Source: an uncultured Corynebacterium sp. (GTDB lineage Bacteria; Actinomycetota; Actinomycetes; Mycobacteriales; Mycobacteriaceae). From it: a DNA stretch of 64,000 bases. The DNA lies in contig NZ_CAMIHZ010000002.1 in assembly GCF_946222305.1 (NCBI RefSeq), positions 62,001 to 126,000 of the forward strand, given 5' to 3'. The position numbers were made by a program, and so were the translations under genes. The notes below the pieces were generated by a model that was given only the letters and a program-made list of their open reading frames with translations, had not been told where the DNA came from and made no database searches. Below, one piece after another: positions 33,961 to 42,463 of the stretch; positions within the stretch are counted from its first letter, which is position 1; each line of letters begins with the position of its first letter.

Positions 33961-34010
33961 AAGCCGGTGCCCACCGAGACAACCACTGTCTCACCGGGCA
34001 CCGGCTTTGT
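33961..34010 (+). terminator. S10 operon terminator
   Basis: AAGCCGGTGCCC-ACC-GAGACA pairs with TGTCTC-ACC-GGGCACCGGCTT, followed by a T-rich run. Very stable. Confidence 0.9.
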
Positions 34011-34082
34011 TTGTTGTTTTCTTTTTGTCCGACGCCACCCCGGGCCGTCTGACACCATCTGTGAAGGGAACATCGGGGCATG

Positions 34083-34115
34083 CAAAAACCCGCTAGGGCA
34101 ATGGTGCCTAGCGGG
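34083..34115 (-). terminator. Terminator of secreted protein gene A
   Basis: On the minus strand CCCGCTAGG...CCTAGCGGG is followed by TTTTTGC. Confidence 0.85.
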
Positions 34116-34169
34116 CTAGGGGTTCAGCACGGTTTAGTACTGAGCGGCTGTATGAGAGCCGAAAAGGGC

Positions 34170-34553
34170 TTACTTCTTGAAGGAATCAGCGATCTTCTGG
34201 AAGTTAGCAATCAGGGTAGCGATGCCACCAACGATGGTGACGATAGCGCCGAAGAGAGCTCCGATGCTGGTGATCTTCTCCAGGAGGCTGGTCTTCTCGA
34301 TGACTGGCTCACCGGTCTTTTCATCGGTGATGATTTGGCCATCCTTATCGCGCTTTGGCTGGTTCCAGCCGAAGAGGTCGTCGGAGCTCTTAGTGTCAGC
34401 GGAGCCAGCCAGTGGGGACTTCTCGCCTTCCTTGGCGGAGGACAGGTCAATGCTGGAGGACTGGTTGGTGGGGGTGTCCTCTGCAGCAGCAACGGAGGTG
34501 CCAGCGATAGCAACGGTGGAGGCGGTGGCCAGGGCTAGGAGGGTCTTCTTCAT
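34170..34553 (-). CDS. Small secreted protein, SSDxxFGW family (copy A)
   Basis: 127 residues from ATG 34553, with AGAGGA at good spacing; an ATG six bases earlier lies too close to that site. Signal peptide to about residue 24 (VAAA-ED). A Ser/Asp-rich stretch leads to SSDDLFGW (56-63), then a charged hairpin-like segment. A C-terminal hydrophobic or amphipathic helix follows (about 92-120, ITSIGALFGAIVTIVGGIATLI), ending ADSFKK. It shares signal peptide, SSDxxFGW and terminal helix with the gene at 34932-35288, so the two are paralogues. I do not recognise a named family. The terminal helix could insert into an envelope layer; that is inference. Confidence 0.7.
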   Translation of the reverse strand: MKKTLLALATASTVAIAGTSVAAAEDTPTNQSSSIDLSSAKEGEKSPLAGSADTKSSDDLFGWNQPKRDKDGQIITDEKTGEPVIEKTSLLEKITSIGALFGAIVTIVGGIATLIANFQKIADSFKK

Positions 34554-34838
34554 AATCATTCCTCTGAAGTAGATGAAACGTGGTGGCGCGCGGTATGGAA
34601 TCAACCGCGGCCGAGGTACGTGGATGAATCTAGCATGAAACACCCAGCTTCTCACTACTAGGTATAGAAATATTTTTGATTATGCCTTAAGAGCAGCTAA
34701 AAGAGGTGTAACAGGTGAGCTGGGTATGGGTAGAAATGGCCTAAGAATCGTGAGTCGCTGATTGCTGTATTCCCCATCTGGCCGCGTCTGGCGTGAAACC
34801 AACCCGGTAAAAGGTGGCTGTGCTCAGAGGCTATAAAT

Positions 34839-34885
34839 AAAAGGATCGCCACCGCAGGCTGCGATGCTGCGATGGCGATCCTTTG
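34839..34885 (-). terminator. Terminator of secreted protein gene B
   Basis: AAAGGATCGCCA...TGGCGATCCTTT long hairpin with A-rich and T-rich flanks, placed just after gene B on the minus strand. Confidence 0.85.
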
Positions 34886-34931
34886 TTGAACAAAAGCTCA
34901 CACTAGTAAGTCTCTAGGAAGAGCCCTTAAG

Positions 34932-35288
34932 TTACTTGGAGGAGCCAAGGGATGGGATGCCCATGATGGTCTTCACGATGTCAACGACCGTGGTGAAGAT
35001 GGTCTTGAACTTTTCCAGTCCGCTGGTGTTCTCGTCCCAGCCGAAGAACTTATCGGAGGAGCCCTGTAGCTTGGCCTTCTGTTCTTCGGAGGAACCTGCT
35101 GGTTCCTCGGAGTTGCTGGAGCCGGTTGCGCCGTCCTCGGTCTTAGCGGTCTCATCCTGAGGGGATGCGGTAGCAACTGGGGTGTTAGCTGGTGCATCGG
35201 TGGCCTCAGTGGCGAATGCAGCAGGGGTAGCGGTCAGTGCCAAGGCGGAAGCTGCAGCAACTGCAACTAGGTGCTTCTTCGTGGTCAT
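34932..35288 (-). CDS. Small secreted protein, SSDxxFGW family (copy B)
   Basis: 118 residues with AAAGGA before the ATG. The signal peptide ends near residue 27 (AFA-TE). A long Ser/Glu/Thr-rich segment (28-76) leads to SSDKFFGW (77-84), then an amphipathic helix (about 91-112, LEKFKTIFTTVVDIVKTI) and a short SLGSSK end. Paralogous to the gene at 34170-34553 but separately terminated, so probably independently transcribed. No Cys, no sorting signal, no TM helix as strong as in copy A. Function unknown. Confidence 0.7.
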   Translation of the reverse strand: MTTKKHLVAVAAASALALTATPAAFATEATDAPANTPVATASPQDETAKTEDGATGSSNSEEPAGSSEEQKAKLQGSSDKFFGWDENTSGLEKFKTIFTTVVDIVKTIMGIPSLGSSK

Positions 35289-35613
35289 ATTGATCCTTTC
35301 GAGAGGGGTGTCGACTTCCTTGAGGTGAAGTTTGATCTTGACTTTTATGCCTCACTGGCCGAGTCCTTTTGGTGGTTGGTCCGGTCGGCGTGGCATTTCC
35401 CGGTCAGATCACGTTCGGCGTTGAGAATTGTCCGAACGGGATTCAATCTAATGGGTGCTGCTGCGGATTGTAAGACAATCTGACCTAATGTGGCATACAT
35501 CATATATAGAATTATCTAAAGGTGACAGGACGGCTAGCGATCTGATCCCAGCTGGGTTGCCTAGATTCTTAACGGCATGTGTGGTTAGTGGCTAGAAGGA
35601 AAGCAGGGGACAT

Positions 35614-35736
35614 GGGCGTGTGCGACGCTCCGGCGGATTGCGAAGTGTTTATCGATGAATGTGGGGAATGCGGGCGTGTGCGATGCTCCGTAAAAAGCTG
35701 GAGGACGAACTCGTAAATAGCTGGACGACGAACTCC
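35614..35736. repeat. Short direct repeats in the gene-poor gap before rplN
   Basis: GGGCGTGTGCGAYGCTCCG occurs at 35614-35632 and 35672-35690, and AGCTGGASGACGAACTC occurs at about 35696 and 35718. The 729-base gap 35289-36017 has no supportable gene; it holds these repeats, the promoters of the flanking genes and a pyrimidine-rich stretch (35876-35910). Confidence 0.6.
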
Positions 35737-35810
35737 GAGGGGGTAGTTGGTCTACTTCGCTGCGGAAAGTTCGACTGTCGGGTGGCGCCCCTCAGATGAT
35801 GTTCTTGGAT

Positions 35811-35840
35811 TTGGTTACAACACGCTACGCGTGGAATAAT
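35811..35840 (+). promoter_or_regulatory. Candidate rplN (spc operon) promoter
   Basis: TTGGTT (35811-35816), 18 bases, AATAAT (35835-35840). A new promoter is needed here because the S10 transcript is terminated at 34 kb. Confidence 0.45.
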
Positions 35841-36017
35841 CACTGAGTTGCCTGTAGGGGGTAACGGCGTCGAGCCAAAAAACACCCCAACACCCCAACG
35901 GCCCCCGCCAAGAGGCGGAAGAAAAGAGCCTGGGTGGACAAGGCAACGGACCGTGTGCGCGCGGGTCGGTAATCCCACGCACGTGAACATTTACTAGGTC
36001 AAACAAGGAGACTCATA

Positions 36018-36389
36018 GTGATTCAGCAAGAATCGCGTCTGCGAGTTGCCGATAACACCGGTGCCCGGGAAATCCTGGTCATCCGCGTGCTCGGAGGCTC
36101 TGTTCGACGCTCCGCTGGTATCGGTGACGTCGTTGTTGCAACCGTTAAGGAAGCAACCCCAGGTGGCACCGTCAAGGCAGGCGAAATCGTTAAGGCCGTC
36201 ATCGTTCGCGCGAAGAAGGAAACCCGTCGTCCAGACGGCTCCTACATCTCTTTCGACGAGAACGCAGCCGTCATCATCAAGTCCAACGACAACGATCCAC
36301 GTGGTACCCGTATCTTCGGCCCAGTGGCTCGCGAGCTTCGTGACAAGAAGTTCATGAAGATCATTTCTCTCGCTCCGGAGGTGCTCTAA
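36018..36389 (+). CDS. rplN: 50S ribosomal protein L14
   Basis: 123 residues from GTG 36018 with AAGGAG upstream: MIQQESRLRVADNTGAREIL... The family signature is intact. It contacts 16S rRNA at bridge B8. First gene of the spc-type cluster; rplX starts immediately after the stop. Confidence 0.98.
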   Translation: MIQQESRLRVADNTGAREILVIRVLGGSVRRSAGIGDVVVATVKEATPGGTVKAGEIVKAVIVRAKKETRRPDGSYISFDENAAVIIKSNDNDPRGTRIFGPVARELRDKKFMKIISLAPEVL

Positions 36390-36704
36390 ATGAAGATCCG
36401 TAAGGGCGATACCGTGCTGGTTATTTCCGGCCCAGACAAGGGCGCTAAGGGCAAGGTCATCGAGGCCTACCCAAAGCAGGACAAGGTCCTCGTTGAGGGC
36501 GTTAACCGCATCAAGAAGCACGTTGCAAACTCCGCTCCAGAGCGCGGCGCAGAATCCGGCGGCATCGTGACCCAGGAAGCCCCAATCCACGTTTCCAACG
36601 TGATGGTTGTGGACTCCGATGGTAACCCGACCCGTGTCGGCTTCCGTTTCGATGAAGACGGCAAGAAGATCCGCGTCTCCAAGCGCAACGGGAAGGACAT
36701 CTAA
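36390..36704 (+). CDS. rplX: 50S ribosomal protein L24
   Basis: 104 residues. The KOW motif KIRKGDTVLVISGPDKGAKG is at the N-terminus. It is an early assembly initiator of the 50S subunit. Two bases separate it from rplE. Confidence 0.98.
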   Translation: MKIRKGDTVLVISGPDKGAKGKVIEAYPKQDKVLVEGVNRIKKHVANSAPERGAESGGIVTQEAPIHVSNVMVVDSDGNPTRVGFRFDEDGKKIRVSKRNGKDI

Positions 36705-36706
36705 CG

Positions 36707-37276
36707 ATGAGTGAAAACTACACCCCACGCCTGAAGACTCGTTACCGCGAGGAGATCCGCGAGAAGCTGAGCTCCGAGTTCAAGTACGACAACGTTATGC
36801 AGATCCCCGGTGTGACCAAGATTGTGGTCAACATGGGTGTTGGCGACGCAGCCCGCGATTCCAAGCTGATCAACGGCGCAATCAACGATTTGACCCTTAT
36901 CACCGGCCAGAAGCCACAGATCCGCACCGCGAAGAAGGCAATCGCTAACTTCAAGCTGCGCGAAGGCATGCCAATCGGCGCCCGCGTTACCCTGCGCGGC
37001 GATCGCATGTGGGAATTCTTGGATCGTCTGCTGACCGTTGCTCTGCCACGTATTCGTGACTTCCGCGGTCTGTCCGACCGCCAGTTCGACGGCCACGGTA
37101 ACTACACCTTCGGCCTGTCCGAGCAGACCATGTTCTACGAGATCGACGTAGACAAGATCGACCGTCCGCGCGGTATGAACATCACCGTGGTCACCACCGC
37201 GACGAACGACGACGAAGGCCGCGCACTCCTGCGCGAGCTGGGCTTCCCGTTCAAGGACAACAACTCCAAGGACTAA
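36707..37276 (+). CDS. rplE: 50S ribosomal protein L5
   Basis: 189 residues: NVMQIPGVTKIVVNMGVG and GMPIGARVTLRGDRMWEFLDRL. It binds 5S rRNA and contacts S13. In the textbook spc operon rpsN and rpsH follow. Here a terminator and an 8-kb iron-uptake block intervene, and no rpsN is present. Confidence 0.98.
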   Translation: MSENYTPRLKTRYREEIREKLSSEFKYDNVMQIPGVTKIVVNMGVGDAARDSKLINGAINDLTLITGQKPQIRTAKKAIANFKLREGMPIGARVTLRGDRMWEFLDRLLTVALPRIRDFRGLSDRQFDGHGNYTFGLSEQTMFYEIDVDKIDRPRGMNITVVTTATNDDEGRALLRELGFPFKDNNSKD

Positions 37277-37344
37277 TTGCTGTCCTGATCGAAATCATGG
37301 ATTTCGATTCGTCGTAGCGGGTTAAATCCCGCTTGGACGAATTA

Positions 37345-37382
37345 CCGCTCCGCTAGCTATATGCTGGCGGAGCGGTTTTTTC
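37345..37382 (+). terminator. rplNXE terminator
   Basis: CCGCTCCGC (37345-37353) pairs with GCGGAGCGG (37367-37375), followed by TTTTTT. Confidence 0.93.
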
Positions 37383-37404
37383 GTTTCGGGACGAATAGGT
37401 CAAG

Positions 37405-38205
37405 CTAAGGCCGGGCCTTGCCATGGAACCAGAAGGGTGACCATGTCACATCATCGGGGGATAGGCCCCATTCGTCTATGGCCTCCTTGCGTATTGCTTT
37501 AACTAGGCTGCCTTCGCCACATGCCCATACGGATGAGGGGGGAAGTAGCTTCCGGTTCTCAACGAGATCGTTGATGGTGCGCAAGGTGGTGGCTGTTTCG
37601 AGGGTCTTCTCGCACTTCGCTACCGTGAGCGTGTGGAGTAGCGGAGACCATTGCTCGACCAACCCTTCTTCTACCTCGTCGAAATCCGTCACGACCGCTA
37701 CCACGTCTGCCTGCGCAAGTGCTTGGGGTGCATTGCGGAGTTGGTGGGAGAGGATATGGCGTAAGGCTGGAAGGGATGAAGCATCTGCAACGAGTAGTTG
37801 CGAGTTAGTGGTTGGGGACCATATAGCAGCACAGGTGTACATTCCAGCGGAATCACCTGCGCATGCCCGCTTGACCCAACTTGTGCCGGGGCCGTTATCG
37901 CCGTGCGTCACTATGTCGGTGGTGATCGTGCGGGCAGCTTGATCAATGCTGCGGACTGTGTACCAACGCAGGTCCGGGCGGATTTCATCCGGCAAAGCAG
38001 CGACTGTTGCGCGAATATTGGACATTCCAATCTCAAAAGGTGCGAATTCCCGGCCCCTTCTAGGCATGAGTAAACCGAAGAACTCATCGGGGCCATCCAA
38101 GTTGTATTCCGCAAACTCCGAGGAGGTGAAGGTTAGACGGTGTAAGCGGGGGCGGATAGCCGTGTTGGAGACAACGGTGAGTGGAATAAGTTGATGATCT
38201 CGCAA
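37405..38205 (-). CDS. Siderophore-interacting (ViuB-like) flavin reductase
   Basis: 266 residues, TTG start at 38205 with AGGA upstream. The FAD-binding part contains LRWYTVRSID, the family's RxYTxR-type flavin motif, preceded by a beta-barrel beginning LHRLTFTSSEF. The C-terminal NAD(P)H-type domain has LLVADASSLPALRHIL and ends WACGEGSLVKAIRKEA...WFHGKARP. Such cytoplasmic enzymes reduce the ferric siderophore to release iron. It is divergent from the siderophore-binding protein gene, and the shared intergenic region has DtxR-box-like sequences. Confidence 0.85.
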   Translation of the reverse strand: MRDHQLIPLTVVSNTAIRPRLHRLTFTSSEFAEYNLDGPDEFFGLLMPRRGREFAPFEIGMSNIRATVAALPDEIRPDLRWYTVRSIDQAARTITTDIVTHGDNGPGTSWVKRACAGDSAGMYTCAAIWSPTTNSQLLVADASSLPALRHILSHQLRNAPQALAQADVVAVVTDFDEVEEGLVEQWSPLLHTLTVAKCEKTLETATTLRTINDLVENRKLLPPSSVWACGEGSLVKAIRKEAIDEWGLSPDDVTWSPFWFHGKARP

Positions 38206-38237
38206 GGGACGGTTCCTGGGGGTCGAAGTTGCAATAC

Positions 38238-38296
38238 TTTAGGGTACCCTACATGAGGGCAGGCTTGCCTTAATTCAAGGGGTTAGCCTACCATCT
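38238..38296. promoter_or_regulatory. Three DtxR/IdeR iron-box-like sites
   Basis: TTAGGGTACCCTACA (from 38239), GCAGGCTTGCCTTAATT (38259-38275) and GGTTAGCCTACC (38281-38292) each resemble half or more of the consensus TTAGGTTAGCCTAACCTAA. The third matches its central ten bases exactly. They lie between divergent iron-uptake genes, so iron-dependent repression of both is likely. Confidence 0.65.
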
Positions 38297-38394
38297 GTCC
38301 GGTCAGATCAAATCAGCACCTATTGCCGTCTCGCGCTAGTCAACACACGATGAAATCAGCAGTGAGCGGAAAGTGCTTTTCAAGAGGAGAATGC

Positions 38395-39345
38395 ATGCAC
38401 TTTTTCAGCAAACGCACCAAAGCCATCGTGGCGAGCCTCATCGCGACCAGCCTTGTACTCGTGGGATGTTCGCGTGGAGAAGGTGAAAAGGAATCCACGC
38501 AAGGCTCCAAGGAGAATCGTGTGGTCAGTCTAGGATTGGGTGATGTAGATACGCTGCTTGCGCTGGGGATCACCCCGGTAGCGATTGCACCGTTTGAATC
38601 ACAAGACCTGTCGCCAAAGTCAGGCGTAGGGCCGTGGTCACAACCAAAACTCGGAAACTCCAACCCGGAAAAACTCTTCGATACCGGGCAAGGGATCACA
38701 ACACAAGTGATTGAGAAAGTTACGGCGGCTAACCCCTCCCAGATTATTGCTGTCAATCAAGCTGTGGACGCGCAGGCCAAGGAATCCCTCGAAAAGATTG
38801 CGCCCACAACTTTGAAGCCCGAAGGGTTCAAAGACTGGCAGATTCCGTGGGACAAGCAAGTTGAGACGATTGCCAAAGCAGTTGACAAGCAAGCAGAGGG
38901 AGAGAAACTTATCAAAGAGGCGAGGGGATCCTTGGAGAAATTCAAGCAAGACCACCCGGAGCTGCAGGGAAAGCGTGTCGCTGTCGTGTCCCCGTACGAA
39001 GGAAAAATCAGCGTACTTACGTCTGGCGACGGGCGCGGTCAATTTGTTGAGAACCTTGGATTCACTATCCCGAAGGAACTCCAAGGTGATGGGTCCTCGT
39101 TCTATGTGACCTATGCGCCGGAGAACTATTCGAAACTCAATGACGTCGACTATCTATTCGTTCTCGATTACCACGGCGACACTGAGGCGTTGAAGAAGGA
39201 TAAAGCTTTCCAGAAGCTGGTGCCGGTCAGGGACGGAAGAGTTCACTACCTAGATACCAACCTCGGTAACGCCATGAGTATGCCCAATCCGGTGACTATT
39301 TCGTGGGCTGTCCAGCAGTTCGACAGCAAATTTCAGAAGAGCTAG
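38395..39345 (+). CDS. Iron-siderophore ABC transporter substrate-binding lipoprotein
   Basis: 316 residues. ATG 38395 is chosen over upstream starts because AGAGGAGA precedes it and a lipoprotein signal follows (MHFFSKRTKAIVASLIATS, lipobox LVGC near residue 22-25). The mature part is a class III (FecB/FhuD-like) binding fold with RVVSLGLGDVDTLLALGITPVA and KRVAVVSPYEG. It would capture a ferric siderophore outside the membrane. The permeases and ATPase follow on the same strand, 97 bases away. Confidence 0.85.
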   Translation: MHFFSKRTKAIVASLIATSLVLVGCSRGEGEKESTQGSKENRVVSLGLGDVDTLLALGITPVAIAPFESQDLSPKSGVGPWSQPKLGNSNPEKLFDTGQGITTQVIEKVTAANPSQIIAVNQAVDAQAKESLEKIAPTTLKPEGFKDWQIPWDKQVETIAKAVDKQAEGEKLIKEARGSLEKFKQDHPELQGKRVAVVSPYEGKISVLTSGDGRGQFVENLGFTIPKELQGDGSSFYVTYAPENYSKLNDVDYLFVLDYHGDTEALKKDKAFQKLVPVRDGRVHYLDTNLGNAMSMPNPVTISWAVQQFDSKFQKS

Positions 39346-39442
39346 GGCAGAGAAACTAAAGCAGAAGAACACTGAACCCCGCCCTCAGCCCAATGCTTTT
39401 GCCTAGCTTGGCTAACCCCATCATTTTGGAGCAACCTTTTTC

Positions 39443-40516
39443 GTGACGACAACCATTAACCGTAAACGCCGCATCTCTTCAACAATCGCCCAGGCGGAAC
39501 CGCTGGGGAAAGAAATGAATGGGAAAGCTCGCCGGATGTGTGCTTTCTTAGTTGTACTGACTGGATTTGCTGTGGTGGCTTCCATTTTTATCGGCTCTCG
39601 TTTCATTCCCATAGGGCAGATGCTGTCGGCTTTGAACGGAACAGGGAATCAAGAGCTCCACAGCATCGTGTGGGATCTGCGTATGCCCCGAACGTTTCTT
39701 GCTTTTGCGGCAGGTGCAGCGTTGGCAGTGGCGGGGATACTCGCCCAAGCATGGACTCGCAACCCTCTAGCTGATCCTGGCTTTATTGGCGTGACCTCAG
39801 GCGCGGCGTTCGCTGTAGCGCTGGGTTCGTTAACTGGCTTGGCCTCCGGCCTAGGTGGCATGGCGCTCTTGGCGTTTATTGGAGCTGGATTGGCAGCAGG
39901 GCTGGTCATGATGATTGCGCGGCGTACGGCTGACCCCGTCACTCTCATCCTTATCGGGTTGGGCGTAGATGCCACGCTGCGCGCAGGCACTGTCCTTATC
40001 GGATTATTCGATACGGATGTCCTCGATAGCATGCGGCATTGGGTTGTGGGGTCAACATTTGGGCGCGGTTATGACGATGTGGCTCTAGCGTGGGGTGGGC
40101 TCTCAATCGGCCTACTTCTTGCTCTTTTGGCAGCTCGGCCACTCGATTTGTTGGCTATGGGGGATGACGCCTCGCTCTCCTTGGGAGGCGCCCCCATGCT
40201 TGCACGTCAGATGTCCGCGTTGGGGGTGGTTGTGCTTGCAGGCAGTGCAACCGCTGCAGCTGGCCCTATCGCTTTTGTCGGATTCGCCGCCCCGCACTTG
40301 ATGCGCGCCATCTTAGGTCCCGAGATCAGGCGCTTGATTCTTCCTTCCGCGTTGCTAGGTGGAGTCCTTGTGCTCTGCGCCGACATAGTTGGTCGGCTGG
40401 TGATTCGCCCGGGAGAACTTGAAATGTCTATCGTGATCGCGTTTATCGGAGCGCCACTTTTCATCGCGGTTGTTCGGAAGCGCTCCGGGTGGGGCCAGAC
40501 GGGTGGAACAGTATGA
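39443..40516 (+). CDS. FecCD-family iron ABC permease 1
   Basis: 357 residues from GTG 39443. Many hydrophobic segments; family stretches are VWDLRMPRTFLAFAAGAALAVAG, QAWTRNPLADPGFIGVTSGA and AAGPIAFVGFAAPHLMR. The ~30-residue basic N-terminus is longer than usual. Its stop overlaps the next permease start (ATGA), so the two subunits are coupled and presumably form a heterodimer. Confidence 0.9.
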   Translation: MTTTINRKRRISSTIAQAEPLGKEMNGKARRMCAFLVVLTGFAVVASIFIGSRFIPIGQMLSALNGTGNQELHSIVWDLRMPRTFLAFAAGAALAVAGILAQAWTRNPLADPGFIGVTSGAAFAVALGSLTGLASGLGGMALLAFIGAGLAAGLVMMIARRTADPVTLILIGLGVDATLRAGTVLIGLFDTDVLDSMRHWVVGSTFGRGYDDVALAWGGLSIGLLLALLAARPLDLLAMGDDASLSLGGAPMLARQMSALGVVVLAGSATAAAGPIAFVGFAAPHLMRAILGPEIRRLILPSALLGGVLVLCADIVGRLVIRPGELEMSIVIAFIGAPLFIAVVRKRSGWGQTGGTV

Positions 40517-41559
40517 CGTCCATTGTCCAAGATCTCCTTGATCAGAAGCGTCGTCGTGCGAAGAAGGTAATAGCGGCCACGCTGTTGTTCCTCCTCATTG
40601 CCCTCGCCTCATACCTCGTTCTGTTGGGGCAAGGTGCCGTCAAGATGAGCCCTATCAGGGTCCTCGAAGTTTTACATGGGGGCGGGACAGCCCGTGAGAT
40701 TGCCGTGGTGTGGGATTTGCGTCTGCCCGTGGCACTAGCCACCGTCATTGTCGGTGCCGCTTTAGGAGTTGCTGGATCGTGGACTCAGACCATGGCGCGC
40801 AATCCACTGGCATCACCTGACATTCTCGGAGTTGCCTCTGGCGCATCCGTCATGGTTGTTCTGGGAACAGTGACTCTAAGACCAGAGTGGTCGGAAAATG
40901 TGCCAGATTTCTGGTGGCGAGCCGGACTAGCAATTATTGGCGCTGTGGCAGTCATCGCAGTTCTCACTGTCCTAGGCGGTGTGGGCACGAACGACAAAAT
41001 TGTCTTGATCGGGTTGGCCCTATCGCTGATGCTCCAAGCGACTGTGAGCTACTTGCTCATCAAAGGCAAAATCCTTCAAGCTGCTCAGGCACAAATGTGG
41101 TTAGCCGGTTCGACAGGTTTTGTGCGCATGGATGCTGTTTGTTTGTTGCTTGTTAGCTTGGCACCTTTCCTCATTATGGGGTTGTGGGTTTCTAGAGACC
41201 TGCCTTTGCTTGCTCACGATGACATTTCGGCGTCGATGCTGGGGGTAAACGTCCAAAGAGTACGAACAGTTTTGCTGTATGCGGCGACCGGAGTGGCTGC
41301 TGTAGTTGTCTCCGTTGTAGGGCCGATCGGCTTCGTAGCCCTCATTGCACCTCACGTGGGAAGAATCGTGGCTCGCACCGGCACGGCATCACCATTGGTT
41401 TCAGCAGCTGCGGGTTCCGCCCTCTTGGGAGTATGCGCGGTCGTCGCTGGGTTCATCCCCTCCAATGCGCCGGTGGGCGCGGTTTCCTCGGCTATCGGTG
41501 GCATAGCGCTCATTGGATTGGTGATGGGTAAAAGTAGAAAAGGAATAAGGCATGCTTGA
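40513..41559 (+). CDS. FecCD-family iron ABC permease 2
   Basis: 348 residues from ATG 40513, which overlaps the previous stop; the frame is open 24 bases earlier. Contains VWDLRLPVALATVIVGAALGVAGSW, TMARNPLASPDILGVASGA and VGPIGFVALIAPHVGR, all FecCD signatures. Its end overlaps the ATPase start by eight bases. Confidence 0.9.
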   Translation: MTSIVQDLLDQKRRRAKKVIAATLLFLLIALASYLVLLGQGAVKMSPIRVLEVLHGGGTAREIAVVWDLRLPVALATVIVGAALGVAGSWTQTMARNPLASPDILGVASGASVMVVLGTVTLRPEWSENVPDFWWRAGLAIIGAVAVIAVLTVLGGVGTNDKIVLIGLALSLMLQATVSYLLIKGKILQAAQAQMWLAGSTGFVRMDAVCLLLVSLAPFLIMGLWVSRDLPLLAHDDISASMLGVNVQRVRTVLLYAATGVAAVVVSVVGPIGFVALIAPHVGRIVARTGTASPLVSAAAGSALLGVCAVVAGFIPSNAPVGAVSSAIGGIALIGLVMGKSRKGIRHA

Positions 41560-42394
41560 GCAGCGCAAAAGCAAAATAGATGAAAAATCGCTTCGTCATA
41601 CGGATACAGCTGGTACAACACTGCTTGTCTCTAATATCCACGCTGGATATTTGCCAGAACACGATGTGCTCCAGGGTGTCAGTATTCGCGCCTCGGCGGG
41701 GAGCGTTACTACCCTGATTGGCCCCAACGGTTGCGGTAAGTCAACGCTTCTCAAAACGATGTCCAAGCTGGTAGTTCCCCGAAGCGGAGAAGTTTGCATC
41801 AATGGAGAATCCATTCATGCCATGCGGATTCGTGAGGCAGCACGATTAATCGCGATGCTTCCCCAACATCCCATCGCCCCCGGCGGCATTTTGGTGGGCG
41901 AGCTCGTGGCGCGTGGACGACATCCATATCAAGGCTGGACGCGCGGCCAATCACCCCAAGATCGGGAGGAAATCGCCAAAGCATGTGAAGCAACGGGGAT
42001 AAGCGATCTAGTTGATCGCAAAGTTTCGTCACTTTCTGGAGGGCAACGCCAGCGGGTGTGGCTTGCCATGGCGCTGGCGCAGGATACACCCGTTCTTTTG
42101 CTTGACGAACCCACAACGTTTCTAGACCCTGCCCATGCCTTGGAGATGCTCGAACTAGCGCGTGAACAGGCAGAAAAGGGGAAAACAGTGGTAATGGTCC
42201 TGCACGATTTGATGTTGGCTGGAATGTATTCGGACACCCTCGTGGTGATGAAACAGGGCCACATTGTTGCCCAGGGAACTCCAAAGGAAGCGCTAACTCC
42301 AGAGGTGCTTGCCGATGCTTACGGGCTTGACGCAGAGGTATGGAACGACCCACGGGGTTCCAGTCCTGTGATTGTTCCTCGAGGAGTGTTGTGA
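41552..42394 (+). CDS. Iron-siderophore ABC transporter ATPase
   Basis: 280 residues. Walker A GPNGCGKST, signature LSGGQRQRV, Walker B VLLLDEPTTF and switch MVLHDL. It is of the FepC/FecE type, with VARGRHPYQGW typical of the group. It ends the four-gene importer operon that starts at 38395 and runs convergently toward the second ATPase, with 69 bases between and no clear terminator. Confidence 0.92.
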   Translation: MLEQRKSKIDEKSLRHTDTAGTTLLVSNIHAGYLPEHDVLQGVSIRASAGSVTTLIGPNGCGKSTLLKTMSKLVVPRSGEVCINGESIHAMRIREAARLIAMLPQHPIAPGGILVGELVARGRHPYQGWTRGQSPQDREEIAKACEATGISDLVDRKVSSLSGGQRQRVWLAMALAQDTPVLLLDEPTTFLDPAHALEMLELAREQAEKGKTVVMVLHDLMLAGMYSDTLVVMKQGHIVAQGTPKEALTPEVLADAYGLDAEVWNDPRGSSPVIVPRGVL

Positions 42395-42463
42395 ATCTTC
42401 AGAAAAGCGAGTCCAGAAGACCTGAATCGAGATAACCGGCAGGGGCCTAAGGGAACTGCAACC

